A stretch of 64,000 nucleotides of DNA from Skermania sp. ID1734 (GTDB taxonomy: Bacteria; Actinomycetota; Actinomycetes; Mycobacteriales; Mycobacteriaceae): positions 1 through 64,000 of the forward strand of contig NZ_VLIY01000016.1 in the NCBI RefSeq assembly GCF_007489285.1. The letters are read 5' to 3'. Shown here in pieces: positions 25,669 through 36,289 of the stretch (the stretch's first letter is position 1; every line of letters begins with the position of its first letter). The notes beneath the pieces were generated by a model, which was given only the letters and a program-made list of their open reading frames with translations, was not told the DNA's origin and searched no databases. The position numbers and the translations under genes are program-made.

Positions 25669-25864
25669 ATGAGCGAATACGGGGGGATCCAGTGCCAGAC
25701 ACCGGATCTGCGCGCCTCCACCCTGTATGCCGCGCTCACCGACGCCGACCGCCTCGAGAACCGAAAAGCTCTGGCACGTCACCACACTCACCGGCGCAGC
25801 CGAACTCTGGACCTCCGCAACCGGCCAACAAATCATCACCCTGCCAACCGGACTCAGGACCTAG
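25669..25864 (+). pseudogene. REP13E12-family gene remnant with internal deletion
   Basis: A start-like stretch (MSEYGGIQCQTPDLRAST…DADRLE, preceded by TATACT-like bases) runs directly into the family's C-terminus (LWHVTTLTGAAELWTS … to TAG 25862-25864). The two parts are in different frames (frame shift near 25759), and the DUF222 and HNH regions are missing. The last 11 bp overlap the convergent AlkD-like gene. Confidence 0.75.
25759..25864 (+). repeat. 106-bp direct repeat, copy 2
   Basis: Same orientation and near-identical (3 mismatches) to 9811-9916, 15,948 bp away. Together the copies bracket the steroid gene cluster. Confidence 0.9.
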
Positions 25865-26573
25865 CTGCGGCGCGGTAGGCAGCTCGCTCCTCCGGCGTCA
25901 GGTGCTCGGTGGCGTAACTCAGTGCAGTGCGGCCCATTTCACCAGCATGCAGGTTGAGAAAGGACAAAAGATGTTCACGCCCGACGCGTTTGCCGACCTC
26001 GCGCAGCATCCACCCGACCGCCTTCTGGATCAGGTCTGCGCGATCACCCAGCAACAACTCAGCCAGTTCGAGAGTTGTCGAGGGATCACCGCGTTTGATG
26101 AACGCAAACGTCGAGAGCACGGCTACTCGCCGTTCCCACATGCTGTCGCTGGCAGCCAGTTCGAACAGCAAACTACGATCCCGCTCATAAAGCCAAGGCC
26201 CCAATACGTTTTCAGCGGATGCATCGACCAAGTCCCAGTTATTGACACGTCCACGCCGAACCGCAGCCAGGTAGCGCTCGACGATGTGCTCCCGCACACC
26301 GTCATCGGCCGCACGCGCGAACTGCCGGTTGAGGATCACCAGCGCGGTAAGTCGGTGTTCATGCACGGCGCTGTCCAGCAGCTTGTCGATCTCCGTCAGC
26401 GGTAGGTCGGCGAAGTCCTTGGCAATTCGGCGAGTTACGGGCACCCGGACCCCGATGAACACATCGCCCTCGCCGTACTCGCCGGGACCGGTCTTGAAGA
26501 ACCGCTGCAAATGCACCGCGTCGGCCGGATCGGCAACGGCAGCAAGCGCCGCCATCACCTCCGCGGCAGTCAT
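25854..26573 (-). CDS. DNA alkylation repair protein, AlkD-like HEAT glycosylase
   Basis: 239 aa of helical repeats. VNNWDLVDASA carries the Trp and Asp that stack on and attack alkylated bases in AlkD; QKAVGWMLREVGKR supplies the later active-site Trp. GVRVPVTRRIAKDF is the usual N-terminal block. It removes N3/N7-alkyl purines without base flipping. Its start overlaps the racemase stop by four bases, so it is last of a three-gene overlapping run. Confidence 0.88.
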   Translation of the reverse strand: MTAAEVMAALAAVADPADAVHLQRFFKTGPGEYGEGDVFIGVRVPVTRRIAKDFADLPLTEIDKLLDSAVHEHRLTALVILNRQFARAADDGVREHIVERYLAAVRRGRVNNWDLVDASAENVLGPWLYERDRSLLFELAASDSMWERRVAVLSTFAFIKRGDPSTTLELAELLLGDRADLIQKAVGWMLREVGKRVGREHLLSFLNLHAGEMGRTALSYATEHLTPEERAAYRAAARS

Positions 26574-27325
26574 CCCAGGAGTTCGCGGCCGGCGTCGAAT
26601 GCGGCCGCCGCCGCGGGCAATTCACCGGGCTCACCGCTGAGCAGAACGGTGATCGATCCGTTGCCGGTAACCTCGCGCCCCAATTCATCGACGCGTCGCA
26701 GTGCCTGCGCGGCAACGGCTTCGGCGCTGTCGAACAACCGCACTCCCACGGGCAACTGCGCGGCGATCTCGTCTTGCACCAGCGGGTAGTGCGTACAGCC
26801 CAGGACGACCGCCTCGACGTCATCAGGCGTGCGCCGCACCGCGTCGGCGATGGCCGAACGGGCCGCCGCAACATCACCAGCATCAATGGCGTCGGCCAGC
26901 CCGTGACAGGCCACCGCGGTTACGTCAGCACCATTGCCGAATCGATCAATCAGATCTGCCTGGTAACTACTGGCCGTCGTCGCCGCGGTCGCCCAGATCG
27001 CCACCGAGCGGCACACCGCGGCCGCGGGCTTGATCGCGGGTACGGTGCCGATCACGGGAACATCCGGTTCGAGCCGCTCCCGCACCTGAGCCAACGATGT
27101 CACGCTCGCTGTATTGCAGGGCAGCACAACCACTTCGGCACCGCGCCGGACCGCATCCTCGGCCGCGGCGACCACGCGCTCGGTCACCCAGGCCTCCGGC
27201 TTGGGGCCCCACGGTGCACCGTCGGGGTCGAGCATCAACAACTGATCGAGTTCCGGACGCAGCTTGCGCAACCAGGCGGCCGTGGGCAACAGTCCGAGGC
27301 CCGAATCGATCAGTGCAACGATCAC
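26570..27325 (-). CDS. Glutamate/aspartate racemase-like protein
   Basis: 251 aa from GTG 27325. DSG near the N-terminus, VLPCNTASVTSL and VVLGCTHYPLVQDEI give the Asp and both catalytic Cys of the MurI fold, so it looks active. It departs from housekeeping MurI after DSG (LGLLPTAAWLRKLRP instead of the usual GG-L-V block) and has a long GPKPEAWVTERV insert. That suggests a paralogue rather than the cell-wall enzyme, which would lie elsewhere. Overlaps both neighbours by 4 bp. Confidence 0.75.
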   Translation of the reverse strand: MIVALIDSGLGLLPTAAWLRKLRPELDQLLMLDPDGAPWGPKPEAWVTERVVAAAEDAVRRGAEVVVLPCNTASVTSLAQVRERLEPDVPVIGTVPAIKPAAAVCRSVAIWATAATTASSYQADLIDRFGNGADVTAVACHGLADAIDAGDVAAARSAIADAVRRTPDDVEAVVLGCTHYPLVQDEIAAQLPVGVRLFDSAEAVAAQALRRVDELGREVTGNGSITVLLSGEPGELPAAAAAFDAGRELLG

Positions 27326-28509
27326 GACAAAACGTCCGCAATCGGCGTGGGCGTCGCCAGCTTGGCACGCAACTTCATGACCTTCGAGGGAACCCCGCCA
27401 CCAACGACCGCGGTGAAGACGCCGTCGCGCTCGTAGTAGGCCAGGAAGCGGCGGCCGTCGTCTTCGACGAGATGCACGGTGTCATCGGCCGAGGGCGTGC
27501 CCAACGCCTGAATCTTGATGTCGTACTGGTCGCTCCAGAAGTACGGAACATTCGCGCCACTCGGGATCTCGGCACCGACAATGGCCTTGGCTAACACTCG
27601 GGCTTGGTCGCCAGCGTTTGTCCAGTGCTCGACGCGCTTCTGCTTGCCGGTGGTGTGCGTCCACGCCGCCACGTCACCGACCGCCCAAATGCTGTCGATG
27701 TTTGTGCGGCCACGCTCGTCGGCCAAGACCCCGCCACCGGCGGACGGTTCTGCCAACTCGATGCCCGAATCGACAAGCCAATCGGTGACCGGTACCGAAC
27801 CGATCCCCACCACCACCAGGTCCAGGTCGACCTCGCTACCGTCGCTGAGCTTCGCAGCGCGCACCCGGTCTTCGCCGACCAGCGACTCAACCCCGACTCC
27901 GCACCGCACATCGACCCCTTCGTCGGTGTGCATGCGCGCGATCAGGCCGCCGATCTTTTCCCCAAGTACCGACGCAAGCGGTGTCGGCTGAGGTTCGACG
28001 AGCACGACGTGCACACGCAAAGCCCGGAAGCTGGCGGCCAACTCGCAGCCGATAAAGCCCGCACCGACGACCAACGCACGCGCGCCTTCACGCAATTCGG
28101 CGCGCATGGCCATCGCTTCTTCCATCGACCGAAGCACGTGCACCCCGGCTAGATCGTCGAAGCCGGGAATTCGACGCGGGCGCAGGCCGGTCGCGATGAT
28201 CAGATCATCGAAGTCGATGCTGGAGCCGTCTTCGAGCCGAACCTTCTTGGCTGCCGCATCTACGCCAGTGGCCGCGACGCCGGTGCGCAAGTCGATCTGC
28301 TTGTCGTCGAAGAACTCGGCCGGCTTGAGTGTGGTCTGATCCTTCTCGCCGCGGATGACTTCCTTGGACAGCGGCGGACGGTCATAGGGCAGATGGTTCT
28401 CGTTGCCGATCAGAACCACCTCGCCGTCGAATCCGGCTCGGCGCAATTCTTCGGCAGTGCGCAGCCCGGCCAGGCCGGCGCCCACGATGACGACTCGACG
28501 ATTACTCAC
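27322..28509 (-). CDS. FAD-dependent ferredoxin/rubredoxin reductase
   Basis: 395 aa from GTG 28509. FAD motif VVIVGAGLAGLRTAEELR, YDRPPLSKEV typical of oxygenase-coupled ferredoxin reductases, IIATGLRPRR, NAD site LVVGAGFIGCELA and FAD motif IWAVGDVA. A homologue follows tuf in M. tuberculosis (Rv0688), so position here downstream of tuf is conserved. It would reduce a ferredoxin for P450s or oxygenases. First gene of the run with racemase and AlkD. Confidence 0.85.
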   Translation of the reverse strand: MSNRRVVIVGAGLAGLRTAEELRRAGFDGEVVLIGNENHLPYDRPPLSKEVIRGEKDQTTLKPAEFFDDKQIDLRTGVAATGVDAAAKKVRLEDGSSIDFDDLIIATGLRPRRIPGFDDLAGVHVLRSMEEAMAMRAELREGARALVVGAGFIGCELAASFRALRVHVVLVEPQPTPLASVLGEKIGGLIARMHTDEGVDVRCGVGVESLVGEDRVRAAKLSDGSEVDLDLVVVGIGSVPVTDWLVDSGIELAEPSAGGGVLADERGRTNIDSIWAVGDVAAWTHTTGKQKRVEHWTNAGDQARVLAKAIVGAEIPSGANVPYFWSDQYDIKIQALGTPSADDTVHLVEDDGRRFLAYYERDGVFTAVVGGGVPSKVMKLRAKLATPTPIADVLS

Positions 28510-28540
28510 CGGGCTAGTTTCCCACGACCCGGAAACGCGA

Positions 28541-28577
28541 AACGGCGCCGGTCTCCACATGGGAAACCGGCGCCGTT
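28541..28577 (-). terminator. Terminator of tuf
   Basis: Perfect 12-bp stem AACGGCGCCGGT / ACCGGCGCCGTT (28541-28552 and 28566-28577) with a 13-base loop, 15 bp after the tuf stop. The T-run is weak (gcgttt). Confidence 0.75.
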
Positions 28578-28591
28578 CGACAGCCGTATTA

Positions 28592-29782
<1,191 letters not shown>

Positions 29783-29862
29783 TGTGGTGTCCTCCTGGAC
29801 TTGTTAGTGCGTGCAGTGTGCAGCAGTGCGGTTGTTTACTTCTTGTCGTGCTGGCGCCGGAC

Positions 29863-31965
29863 TTATTCGCCCGTTGCCTTCGCGATGATCTCCTTCGACA
29901 CGTTGGCCGGAACCTCCGCGTACGAGTCGAACACCATGGAGTAGTTCGCCCGGCCCTGGGTCTTCGACCGCAGATCACCGATGTAGCCGAACATCTCCGA
30001 GAGCGGAACCAGCGCCTTGACGACACGGGCACCACTGCGTTCCTCCATGGCCTGGATCTGACCACGGCGGGAGTTCAGGTCGCCGATCACGTCGCCCATG
30101 TAATCCTCGGGCGTGGTGACCTCGACAGCCATCATCGGCTCGAGGATCACCGGACCGGCCTTCTTCGCAGCCTCCTTGAGCGCCTGCGAACCAGCGATCT
30201 TGAAGGCCATTTCCGACGAGTCGACGTCGTGGTAAGCGCCGTCGAGCAACGTGACCTTCAAGTTCACCAGCGGGTAACCGGCAAGCACACCGTACTGCAT
30301 GGCGTCTTGTGCACCCGCGTCGACGGATGGGATGTACTCACGCGGCACCCGCCCACCGGTGACCTTGTTCTCGAACTCGTAGTGCGAGCCGTCCTCGCCC
30401 ACGAACGGTTCGAGCGCAATGATGACCTTCGCGAACTGGCCCGAGCCACCCGTCTGCTTCTTGTGGGTGAATTCGAGCTTCTCCACCGGCTTGGTGATGG
30501 TCTCGCGGTAGGCCACCTGCGGCTTGCCGACGTTGGCCTCGACCTTGAACTCGCGCTTCATGCGGTCGACGAGGATGTCGAGGTGCAGCTCGCCCATACC
30601 GCCGATGACGGTCTGGCCGGTCTCGTTGTCGAGCTTGACCGAGAACGTCGGGTCCTCTTCGGCGAGCTTCTGGATCGCGGTGCCGAGCTTCTCCTGGTCC
30701 GACTTGGTCTTCGGCTCGATGGAGACCTCGATGACCGGGTCCGGGAACGTCATCGATTCGAGAACGATCTGGTTCTGCGGATCGCACAACGTATCGCCGG
30801 TGGTGGTGTCCTTCAGGCCGATGACCGCGTAAATGTGGCCGGCACTCGCGGCAGGAACCGGGTTCTCCTTGTTGGAGTGCATCTGGAACAGCTTGCCCAG
30901 GCGCTCCTTCTTGCCCTTGGTCGAGTTGATGACCTGGGAGCCGGAGTCCACCTTGCCCGAGTAGACCCGAACGTAGGTCAGCTTGCCGAAGAACGGGTGC
31001 ACGGCAATCTTGAACGCGAGGGCCGCGAACGGCTCGTCCGCGCTCGGCTTACGCGTGATGACCTGATCCTCATGCCCCGGAACGTGACCCTCGACGCTTT
31101 CCACGTCCAGCGGCGACGGCAGGTAGTCGATGACGGCGTCGAGCATGGGCTGTACGCCCTTGTTCTTGAACGCCGAACCACACAGAACCGGGTACAGCTC
31201 TGAGGTGACAGTCAGCTTCCGGATGGCGCCCTTGATTTCCTCGACAGTCAGTTCTTCACCGCCGAAGTACTTCTCGAGCAGCTCCTCGTCGGACTCGGCG
31301 ACCGTCTCGAGCAGCTCGTTGCGGTACTGCTCGGCACGCTCCTTCAGGTCCTCGGGAATCTCGCGAACCTCGTACTTTTCGCCGAGCTTCGTCTCGCCGG
31401 TCCAGACCTTGGCGTTCATCTCGACCAAGTCGACGATGCCCTCGAAGGTGTCCTCCGCACCGATCGGCAGCTGGATGACCAGCGGCTTGGCGCCGAGACG
31501 GTCCTTGATGGTCTGCACGGTGAAGTAGAAGTCCGCACCGAGCTTGTCCATCTTGTTGACGAAGCAGATGCGCGGTACGTCGTACTTGTCGGCCTGGCGC
31601 CACACCTGCTCGGACTGCGGCTCGACGCCTTCCTTGCCGTCGAACACGGCAACGGCACCATCGAGAACACGCAACGAACGCTCGACCTCGACCGTGAAGT
31701 CGACGTGGCCAGGGGTGTCGATGATGTTGATCTGGTTATCGTTCCAGTAGCAGGTCGTGGCCGCCGACGTAATCGTGATGCCGCGTTCCTGCTCCTGCTC
31801 CATCCAGTCCATCGTGGCAGCGCCGTCGTGGACCTCACCGATCTTGTAGCTGATACCGGTGTAGTAGAGGATGCGTTCGGTTGTGGTGGTCTTGCCGGCA
31901 TCGATGTGGGCCATGATGCCGATGTTGCGGACCTTTTTCAGGTCGGTGAGCACGTCCTGTGCCAC
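29863..31965 (-). CDS. fusA: Elongation factor G
   Basis: 700 aa from GTG 31965. [19 protein letters not shown] (P loop), DTPGHVDFT and NKMDKLGAD are the GTPase motifs; domains II-V follow with [12 protein letters not shown] and YRETITKPV. Catalyses translocation and, with RRF, ribosome recycling. Canonical length (Mtb 701). Third gene of rpsL-rpsG-fusA-tuf. Confidence 0.98.
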   Translation of the reverse strand: MAQDVLTDLKKVRNIGIMAHIDAGKTTTTERILYYTGISYKIGEVHDGAATMDWMEQEQERGITITSAATTCYWNDNQINIIDTPGHVDFTVEVERSLRVLDGAVAVFDGKEGVEPQSEQVWRQADKYDVPRICFVNKMDKLGADFYFTVQTIKDRLGAKPLVIQLPIGAEDTFEGIVDLVEMNAKVWTGETKLGEKYEVREIPEDLKERAEQYRNELLETVAESDEELLEKYFGGEELTVEEIKGAIRKLTVTSELYPVLCGSAFKNKGVQPMLDAVIDYLPSPLDVESVEGHVPGHEDQVITRKPSADEPFAALAFKIAVHPFFGKLTYVRVYSGKVDSGSQVINSTKGKKERLGKLFQMHSNKENPVPAASAGHIYAVIGLKDTTTGDTLCDPQNQIVLESMTFPDPVIEVSIEPKTKSDQEKLGTAIQKLAEEDPTFSVKLDNETGQTVIGGMGELHLDILVDRMKREFKVEANVGKPQVAYRETITKPVEKLEFTHKKQTGGSGQFAKVIIALEPFVGEDGSHYEFENKVTGGRVPREYIPSVDAGAQDAMQYGVLAGYPLVNLKVTLLDGAYHDVDSSEMAFKIAGSQALKEAAKKAGPVILEPMMAVEVTTPEDYMGDVIGDLNSRRGQIQAMEERSGARVVKALVPLSEMFGYIGDLRSKTQGRANYSMVFDSYAEVPANVSKEIIAKATGE

Positions 31966-32032
31966 AGGATTCTTCCCGCCTCAATTAGTAGTTCTTGGCA
32001 AATCACACGTAAGGGGCGAAGGCCCCACCTGG

Positions 32033-32503
32033 TCACCAGCGGTAGTGCGCGAAAGCCCGGTTGGCGTCGGCCATCTTGTGCGTGTCTTCCCGACGCTTGA
32101 CCGAGGCACCCAAGCCGTTGCTGGCGTCGAGCAGCTCGTTGGCCAGCCGCTCGACCATGGTCTTCTCACGACGCTGCCGGGAGAAGTTCACCAGCCAGCG
32201 CAGTGCGAGGGTGTTGGCGCGACCCGGGCGAACCTCGACCGGCACCTGGTAGGTGGCACCACCGACGCGACGGCTCTTCACCTCGAGCGCCGGCTTCACG
32301 TTGTCCAGCGCGCGCTTGAGGGTGACAACCGGGTCGGTGCCGGTCTTCTCGCGTGCCTGCTCCAGCGCGCCGTAGACGATGCGCTCGGCGGTCGACTTCT
32401 TGCCGTCGAGCAGGATCTTGTTGACCAGCTGCGTGACCAGCGGCGACCCGTACACCGGGTCGTTGATCAGCGGACGCTTGGGTGCGGGGCCCTTGCGTGG
32501 CAT
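32033..32503 (-). CDS. rpsG: 30S ribosomal protein S7
   Basis: 156 aa, [12 protein letters not shown] with the standard S7 blocks [26 protein letters not shown] and [10 protein letters not shown]. Nucleates the 30S head. One base separates it from rpsL, and 67 bp from fusA. Confidence 0.98.
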   Translation of the reverse strand: MPRKGPAPKRPLINDPVYGSPLVTQLVNKILLDGKKSTAERIVYGALEQAREKTGTDPVVTLKRALDNVKPALEVKSRRVGGATYQVPVEVRPGRANTLALRWLVNFSRQRREKTMVERLANELLDASNGLGASVKRREDTHKMADANRAFAHYRW

Positions 32504-32504
32504 A

Positions 32505-32879
32505 TCAGCTCTTCTCCTTCTTGGCGCCGTAGCGGCTGCGAGCCTGCTTGCGGTTCTTCACACCCTGGGTGTCGAGCGAGCCGCGGATGATCTTGTAGCG
32601 CACACCGGGCAGGTCCTTCACACGTCCGCCACGGACGAGCACCATCGAGTGCTCCTGCAGGTTGTGGCCTTCACCCGGAATGTAGGCAGTGACCTCGACC
32701 GCGCTGGTCAAGCGAACACGCGCGACCTTGCGCAGCGCCGAGTTCGGCTTCTTCGGCGTGGTGGTGTACACGCGGGTGCACACACCACGGCGCTGCGGGC
32801 TGCCTTTGAGGGCCGCGGTCTTGGTTTTCGCGACCTTGTCTCGGCGGCCCTTGCGGACCAGCTGGTTGATGGTTGGCAT
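32505..32879 (-). CDS. rpsL: 30S ribosomal protein S12
   Basis: 124 aa from ATG 32879 ([11 protein letters not shown]); the frame is open 17 codons further up but that part is not S12. Lys43 (TTPKKPNS) and Lys88 (GGRVKDLPG) are both wild type, so no streptomycin-resistance change is present at the usual sites. Decoding-centre protein, first gene of the str operon. Confidence 0.98.
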   Translation of the reverse strand: MPTINQLVRKGRRDKVAKTKTAALKGSPQRRGVCTRVYTTTPKKPNSALRKVARVRLTSAVEVTAYIPGEGHNLQEHSMVLVRGGRVKDLPGVRYKIIRGSLDTQGVKNRKQARSRYGAKKEKS

Positions 32880-33125
32880 AGACCGGCTTTCTCGTGTCGT
32901 TCTGGTGCTGCTGGACGGTGCTTTTGGCATCCCGAGGTCGGGCGTGTCAAAGGGGTCTGAGGCACGTCGACCTAGGCGCCTTAGGGCATGACAGAACTGT
33001 CAGCCGCTCTCGCTGGCCTACGAAACGCACACAAACCTGCCCGCATGCTTCGGGCACAGCGATCCACAATACCCGCCAGCGGTTCCGACGGCAAAGTCGC
33101 GTCGGCTGTCGCCCCGACTACTGGT
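32880..33125 (-). promoter_or_regulatory. Leader and promoter region of the str operon
   Basis: 246 bp without a gene. On the minus strand it holds a perfect TTGACA (32945-32950, -35-like), but no good -10 at the usual spacing. A short palindrome TGACAG-AA-CTGTCA (32989-33002) lies upstream of it and might bind a regulator. Start site not resolvable by eye. Confidence 0.45.
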
Positions 33126-33659
33126 TCAACGACTGAGATTGAGCGTGAGTTCCGCGAGTTTCTGCGCGGCCTGACACGGATCGGGATGCGTGGAGCCGGG
33201 GCGGTACTGCACCCACCACCCGATGATCCCGGTGTCTGCGGCGCCGGCGGTAACGCCGCAGGAGTCCGGATCGTTGGGCGGCTGTTCCTGAATCGCCTTG
33301 CGGCCCTGCACCGTGATGTCCTTCATTCCGTAGTGCAGCTTCTGCAGCGTCGCCCGCTCCACCTCCAACGAACCGGTCTCGAACCAGTTGAAGGTGACCT
33401 TGACCTCGCCGCTGGGACCGGTCGCGTCCCAGCGGCAGATCGCGCCGAAAAAGCCGCGCTCGATGGAATCGGCACCCACGGTCTTGGCGATCTGGTCGTC
33501 GCTGACCGCATCGCACTCATGTAGCAGATCACGGAACTTGCCGCCGCCGGGGTTGGCCGATCCCGCCGGCATCGCCGTCCCGGTGACCGTCTGACTGCAG
33601 CCTGCCAACGCTCCTACCGCGACCACAACGGCGGCGCAGACCGCGATCCGGGCCCTCAT
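33126..33659 (-). CDS. DUF3558 lipoprotein
   Basis: 177 aa. Signal peptide with lipobox LAGC (Cys21), then a DUF3558 domain: FRDLLHECDAVSDDQIAKTVG, CRWDATG, and DPCQAAQKLAELTL at the end, with the paired Cys residues of the family. Exported and lipid-anchored in the cell envelope; function unknown. Overlaps the upstream paralogue by 4 bp. Confidence 0.88.
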   Translation of the reverse strand: MRARIAVCAAVVVAVGALAGCSQTVTGTAMPAGSANPGGGKFRDLLHECDAVSDDQIAKTVGADSIERGFFGAICRWDATGPSGEVKVTFNWFETGSLEVERATLQKLHYGMKDITVQGRKAIQEQPPNDPDSCGVTAGAADTGIIGWWVQYRPGSTHPDPCQAAQKLAELTLNLSR

Positions 33660-34198
33660 TTGACCCTCGATGCAGTCAGTTCAGCCAGGTGACGGGCGAC
33701 ATCGCAGGCGTCTGCCGTGGGCGGGAAATCGGCGTAGGTCACCGACCAGTGGAAGAAGTCGTCGCCGTATTGGACACCGATCTCGCACAGTTGGTCACCC
33801 AACGATCCCCGGAAGCCCGGGTGGCCGTCGATCTCGATCTTTTCGGGCGGGCGGCCGATGAGTCCGGAACCCGCAGCTTCCCGGCCGATGGGGCTGCCCC
33901 GGTACCAGGAGAAACTGACGCTGGGCCCGAGCGGGCCGCCGGCCTCCCATACACAACCGACCGAATTGCGGGTGATCACCGGCAGATCCGGCATCGCGAA
34001 CGCCTGCTTGACCTCGTCATCGGAAACGTTGCCGCATTCCCCGAAAAACGGGCCGAGCGGCGAAGGCGCCCGCGCCGTGGTGGGTGCCGGTTGCGCGGTG
34101 TCACCGGAGCTGTCGCCGCCGCATGCACTGAGCATCGAGGCCAAGGCCAGCGCGACGGCACCACTGAGGCAGGCACGCAAGGCGCTTGTGGACCGCAC
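33656..34198 (-). CDS. DUF3558 lipoprotein
   Basis: 180 aa from GTG 34198. Lipobox LSAC (Cys26), followed by a Ser/Thr/Pro-rich linker (GDTAQPAPTTARAPSP) and DUF3558: FFGECGNVSDDEVKQAF, GCVWEAGG, DACDVARHLAELT. Tandem paralogue of the downstream gene (ATGA overlap), presumably co-translated. The frame is open further upstream, but that part has no signal peptide. Confidence 0.85.
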   Translation of the reverse strand: MRSTSALRACLSGAVALALASMLSACGGDSSGDTAQPAPTTARAPSPLGPFFGECGNVSDDEVKQAFAMPDLPVITRNSVGCVWEAGGPLGPSVSFSWYRGSPIGREAAGSGLIGRPPEKIEIDGHPGFRGSLGDQLCEIGVQYGDDFFHWSVTYADFPPTADACDVARHLAELTASRVK

Positions 34199-34221
34199 AG
34201 GTACCGACTCTACGCGGTACG

Positions 34222-35196
34222 TTAACCGCGGACGCTCAACACGACCTTGCCCTTGGCCGTTCGGTTTTCGAGCGAAGCGATCGCCTCGCCGGCCCGCTCG
34301 AGCGGGTACACGACAGGCTGCGGAACACTGAGTTTGCCGCCGGCCAGCAGCGGTTCCACTTCGGCCCACTGCTGGGCCAGATAGCCCGGATGACGCATCG
34401 CCCACGCCCCCCAACCCACGCCCACGACCTCGACGTTGTTGAGTAGCAGTCGGTTCACCTTGACGGTAGGAATCTCGCCGCCGGTGAAACCCAGAACGAG
34501 CAGCCGGCCGCCCGGCGCAAGTGATCGCAGCGAATCCGTGAACCTGTCTCCGCCGACCGGATCCACCACGATGTCGACGCCGCGGCCGTCGGTGAGTTGG
34601 CCGACGGCGTCTTTGAAGTTCGCGGCAAGCACCACGTCGGTCGCACCCGCAGCCTTGGCGACCTCGACCTTGTCTTCCGCGCTGACCACCGCGATGGTGC
34701 GCGCGGCTCCCATCGCTGGGGCCAGGCGCAGCGTCGACGTTCCAATGCCGCCGGCGGCGCCGTGCACCAAGACCGTCTCACCGTCGGTCAGCCGGCCTCG
34801 TGCGCCCAGCGCGAAATGCACGGTGAGGTCGTTGAACAGCAAACCTGCGCCCGCCTCGAACGACACCTCGTCGGGCAGCTTGAACACGAGGTCGGCCGGC
34901 AACGCAGCGACCTCGGCCATGCCGCCACCGAGCATCGACAACCCCGCCACCCGGTCACCCGGCTGGACGTGCGCGCCGTCCGGCGCCGAGCGCACGACCC
35001 CGGCAACCTCGCTGCCCAGGATGAATGGCAACTCGGGTTTGTACTGATAGAGACCGCGGGTCTGCAACGCGTCCGGAAACGCGACGCCGGCGGCGTGCAC
35101 CTCGATGACCACCACACCGTCGCCACCCGGTTCGGCCACCTCGCCGACCTCGACCGACTCCGGACCTTCCAGCCGAACAACCCGCACTGCCCGCAT
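34222..35196 (-). CDS. Zinc-independent NADPH:quinone oxidoreductase (MDR family)
   Basis: 324 aa from ATG 35196. GroES-like N-domain (AAGVAFPDALQTRGLYQ, LGSEVAGVV), then Rossmann domain LVHGAAGGIGTSTLRLA. No zinc ligands, as in QOR. Reduces quinones or enoyl compounds using NADPH. 24 bp upstream of the lipoprotein pair on the same strand; divergent from the epimerase-like gene. Confidence 0.88.
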   Translation of the reverse strand: MRAVRVVRLEGPESVEVGEVAEPGGDGVVVIEVHAAGVAFPDALQTRGLYQYKPELPFILGSEVAGVVRSAPDGAHVQPGDRVAGLSMLGGGMAEVAALPADLVFKLPDEVSFEAGAGLLFNDLTVHFALGARGRLTDGETVLVHGAAGGIGTSTLRLAPAMGAARTIAVVSAEDKVEVAKAAGATDVVLAANFKDAVGQLTDGRGVDIVVDPVGGDRFTDSLRSLAPGGRLLVLGFTGGEIPTVKVNRLLLNNVEVVGVGWGAWAMRHPGYLAQQWAEVEPLLAGGKLSVPQPVVYPLERAGEAIASLENRTAKGKVVLSVRG

Positions 35197-35279
35197 CGCA
35201 TCCCCTTGTCGTCTGGTTGAGGTGACTTTAACCACGACCTCCGACACGTGTGTCGGCGCGGTCGGCTAGGTTTTCGATT

Positions 35280-36272
35280 GTGCAGGTATTGGTCACCGGC
35301 GGAACCGGATTCATCGGTGCCTGGAGCGCGAAGGCACTGCAGCAGGCCGGCCACCGGGTACGGTTCTTCGTCCGCAACCCCGGACGGCTGGCAACCAGCG
35401 CGGCGGCGCTCGGGGTGGACACCTCCGACTACGCGATCGGCGACATCACCGACCGCGGCTCGGTGGCGTCGGCGATGGTCGGCTGCGACGCCGTGCTGCA
35501 CGCCGCGGCCGTGGTGAGCACCGACCCGCGCCTCGCCGCCCAGACGCTCGACACCAATTTGCAGGGCGCGCGCAATGTGCTGGGCCTTGCCGCGGTCCGC
35601 GGCCTCGACCCGATCGTGCACGTGTCCAGCGTCGCGGCGCTGTTTCGGCCGGGACTGGAGGTGATTCGGCCCGACCTGCCGCTGGTCGAAGGCACCGACG
35701 CCTACGGCCGGTCCAAGTCCCAGGTCGACGCCTACGCCCGGGAGCTGCAGTCCGAGGGACGACCGGTGTGTATCACCTACCCGGGCATGGTGCTCGGTCC
35801 GCCGGCTGGTGATCAGTTCGGCGAGGCCGCGACCGGCGTCCGCGCAGCGCTGGCGATCGGCGCGATTCCGGGCCGTGGCGCAGCCTGGTCTGTTGTCGAC
35901 GTCCGGGATGTGGCGGCCCTGCACGCGGCGCTACTCAAGCCGGGCAGGGGTCCACGCCGGTATACCTGCGGTGGCCGCTGGCTGCGCGTCACCGACCTCG
36001 CGGCGGTGCTCAGCGATGCCTCCGGCCGTCGGCTACGGGTCCTTCCCGTGCCGGACACCGCCTTGCGCCTGCTCGGCGAGGCCGCTGACATCGTCGGCCG
36101 GGTGGTTCCGATCAATACGCCAGTTACTGCAGCCGCGATGCGCTACTACACCCAGATGCCGCGGGTCGACGACTCGGCCAGCGAACGCGACCTTGGCATC
36201 GGCTACCGCGACGTCGCCGAGACGCTCAGCGCGACGGTGGACGCGTTGCGGGCTAGCGCCGGAACGCACTGA
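35280..36272 (+). CDS. Extended SDR (NAD-dependent epimerase/3beta-HSD-like)
   Basis: 330 aa from GTG 35280. VLVTGGTGFIGAW at the N-terminus, HAAAVVSTD, Ser in HVSSVAAL and YGRSKSQ with Tyr/Lys. C-terminal substrate domain without membrane helices. Could act on sugar nucleotides, dihydroflavonol-like ketones or sterols; no choice can be made. 17 bp before the thioesterase gene. Confidence 0.8.
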   Translation: MQVLVTGGTGFIGAWSAKALQQAGHRVRFFVRNPGRLATSAAALGVDTSDYAIGDITDRGSVASAMVGCDAVLHAAAVVSTDPRLAAQTLDTNLQGARNVLGLAAVRGLDPIVHVSSVAALFRPGLEVIRPDLPLVEGTDAYGRSKSQVDAYARELQSEGRPVCITYPGMVLGPPAGDQFGEAATGVRAALAIGAIPGRGAAWSVVDVRDVAALHAALLKPGRGPRRYTCGGRWLRVTDLAAVLSDASGRRLRVLPVPDTALRLLGEAADIVGRVVPINTPVTAAAMRYYTQMPRVDDSASERDLGIGYRDVAETLSATVDALRASAGTH

Positions 36273-36289
36273 AGTAAGGAGCCAGCGCA

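Noticed and set aside
29818-31203. Open frame antisense to fusA, and a similar one antisense to tuf (28403-29944)
   Set aside because: Shadow frames of highly expressed genes with strong third-position GC.
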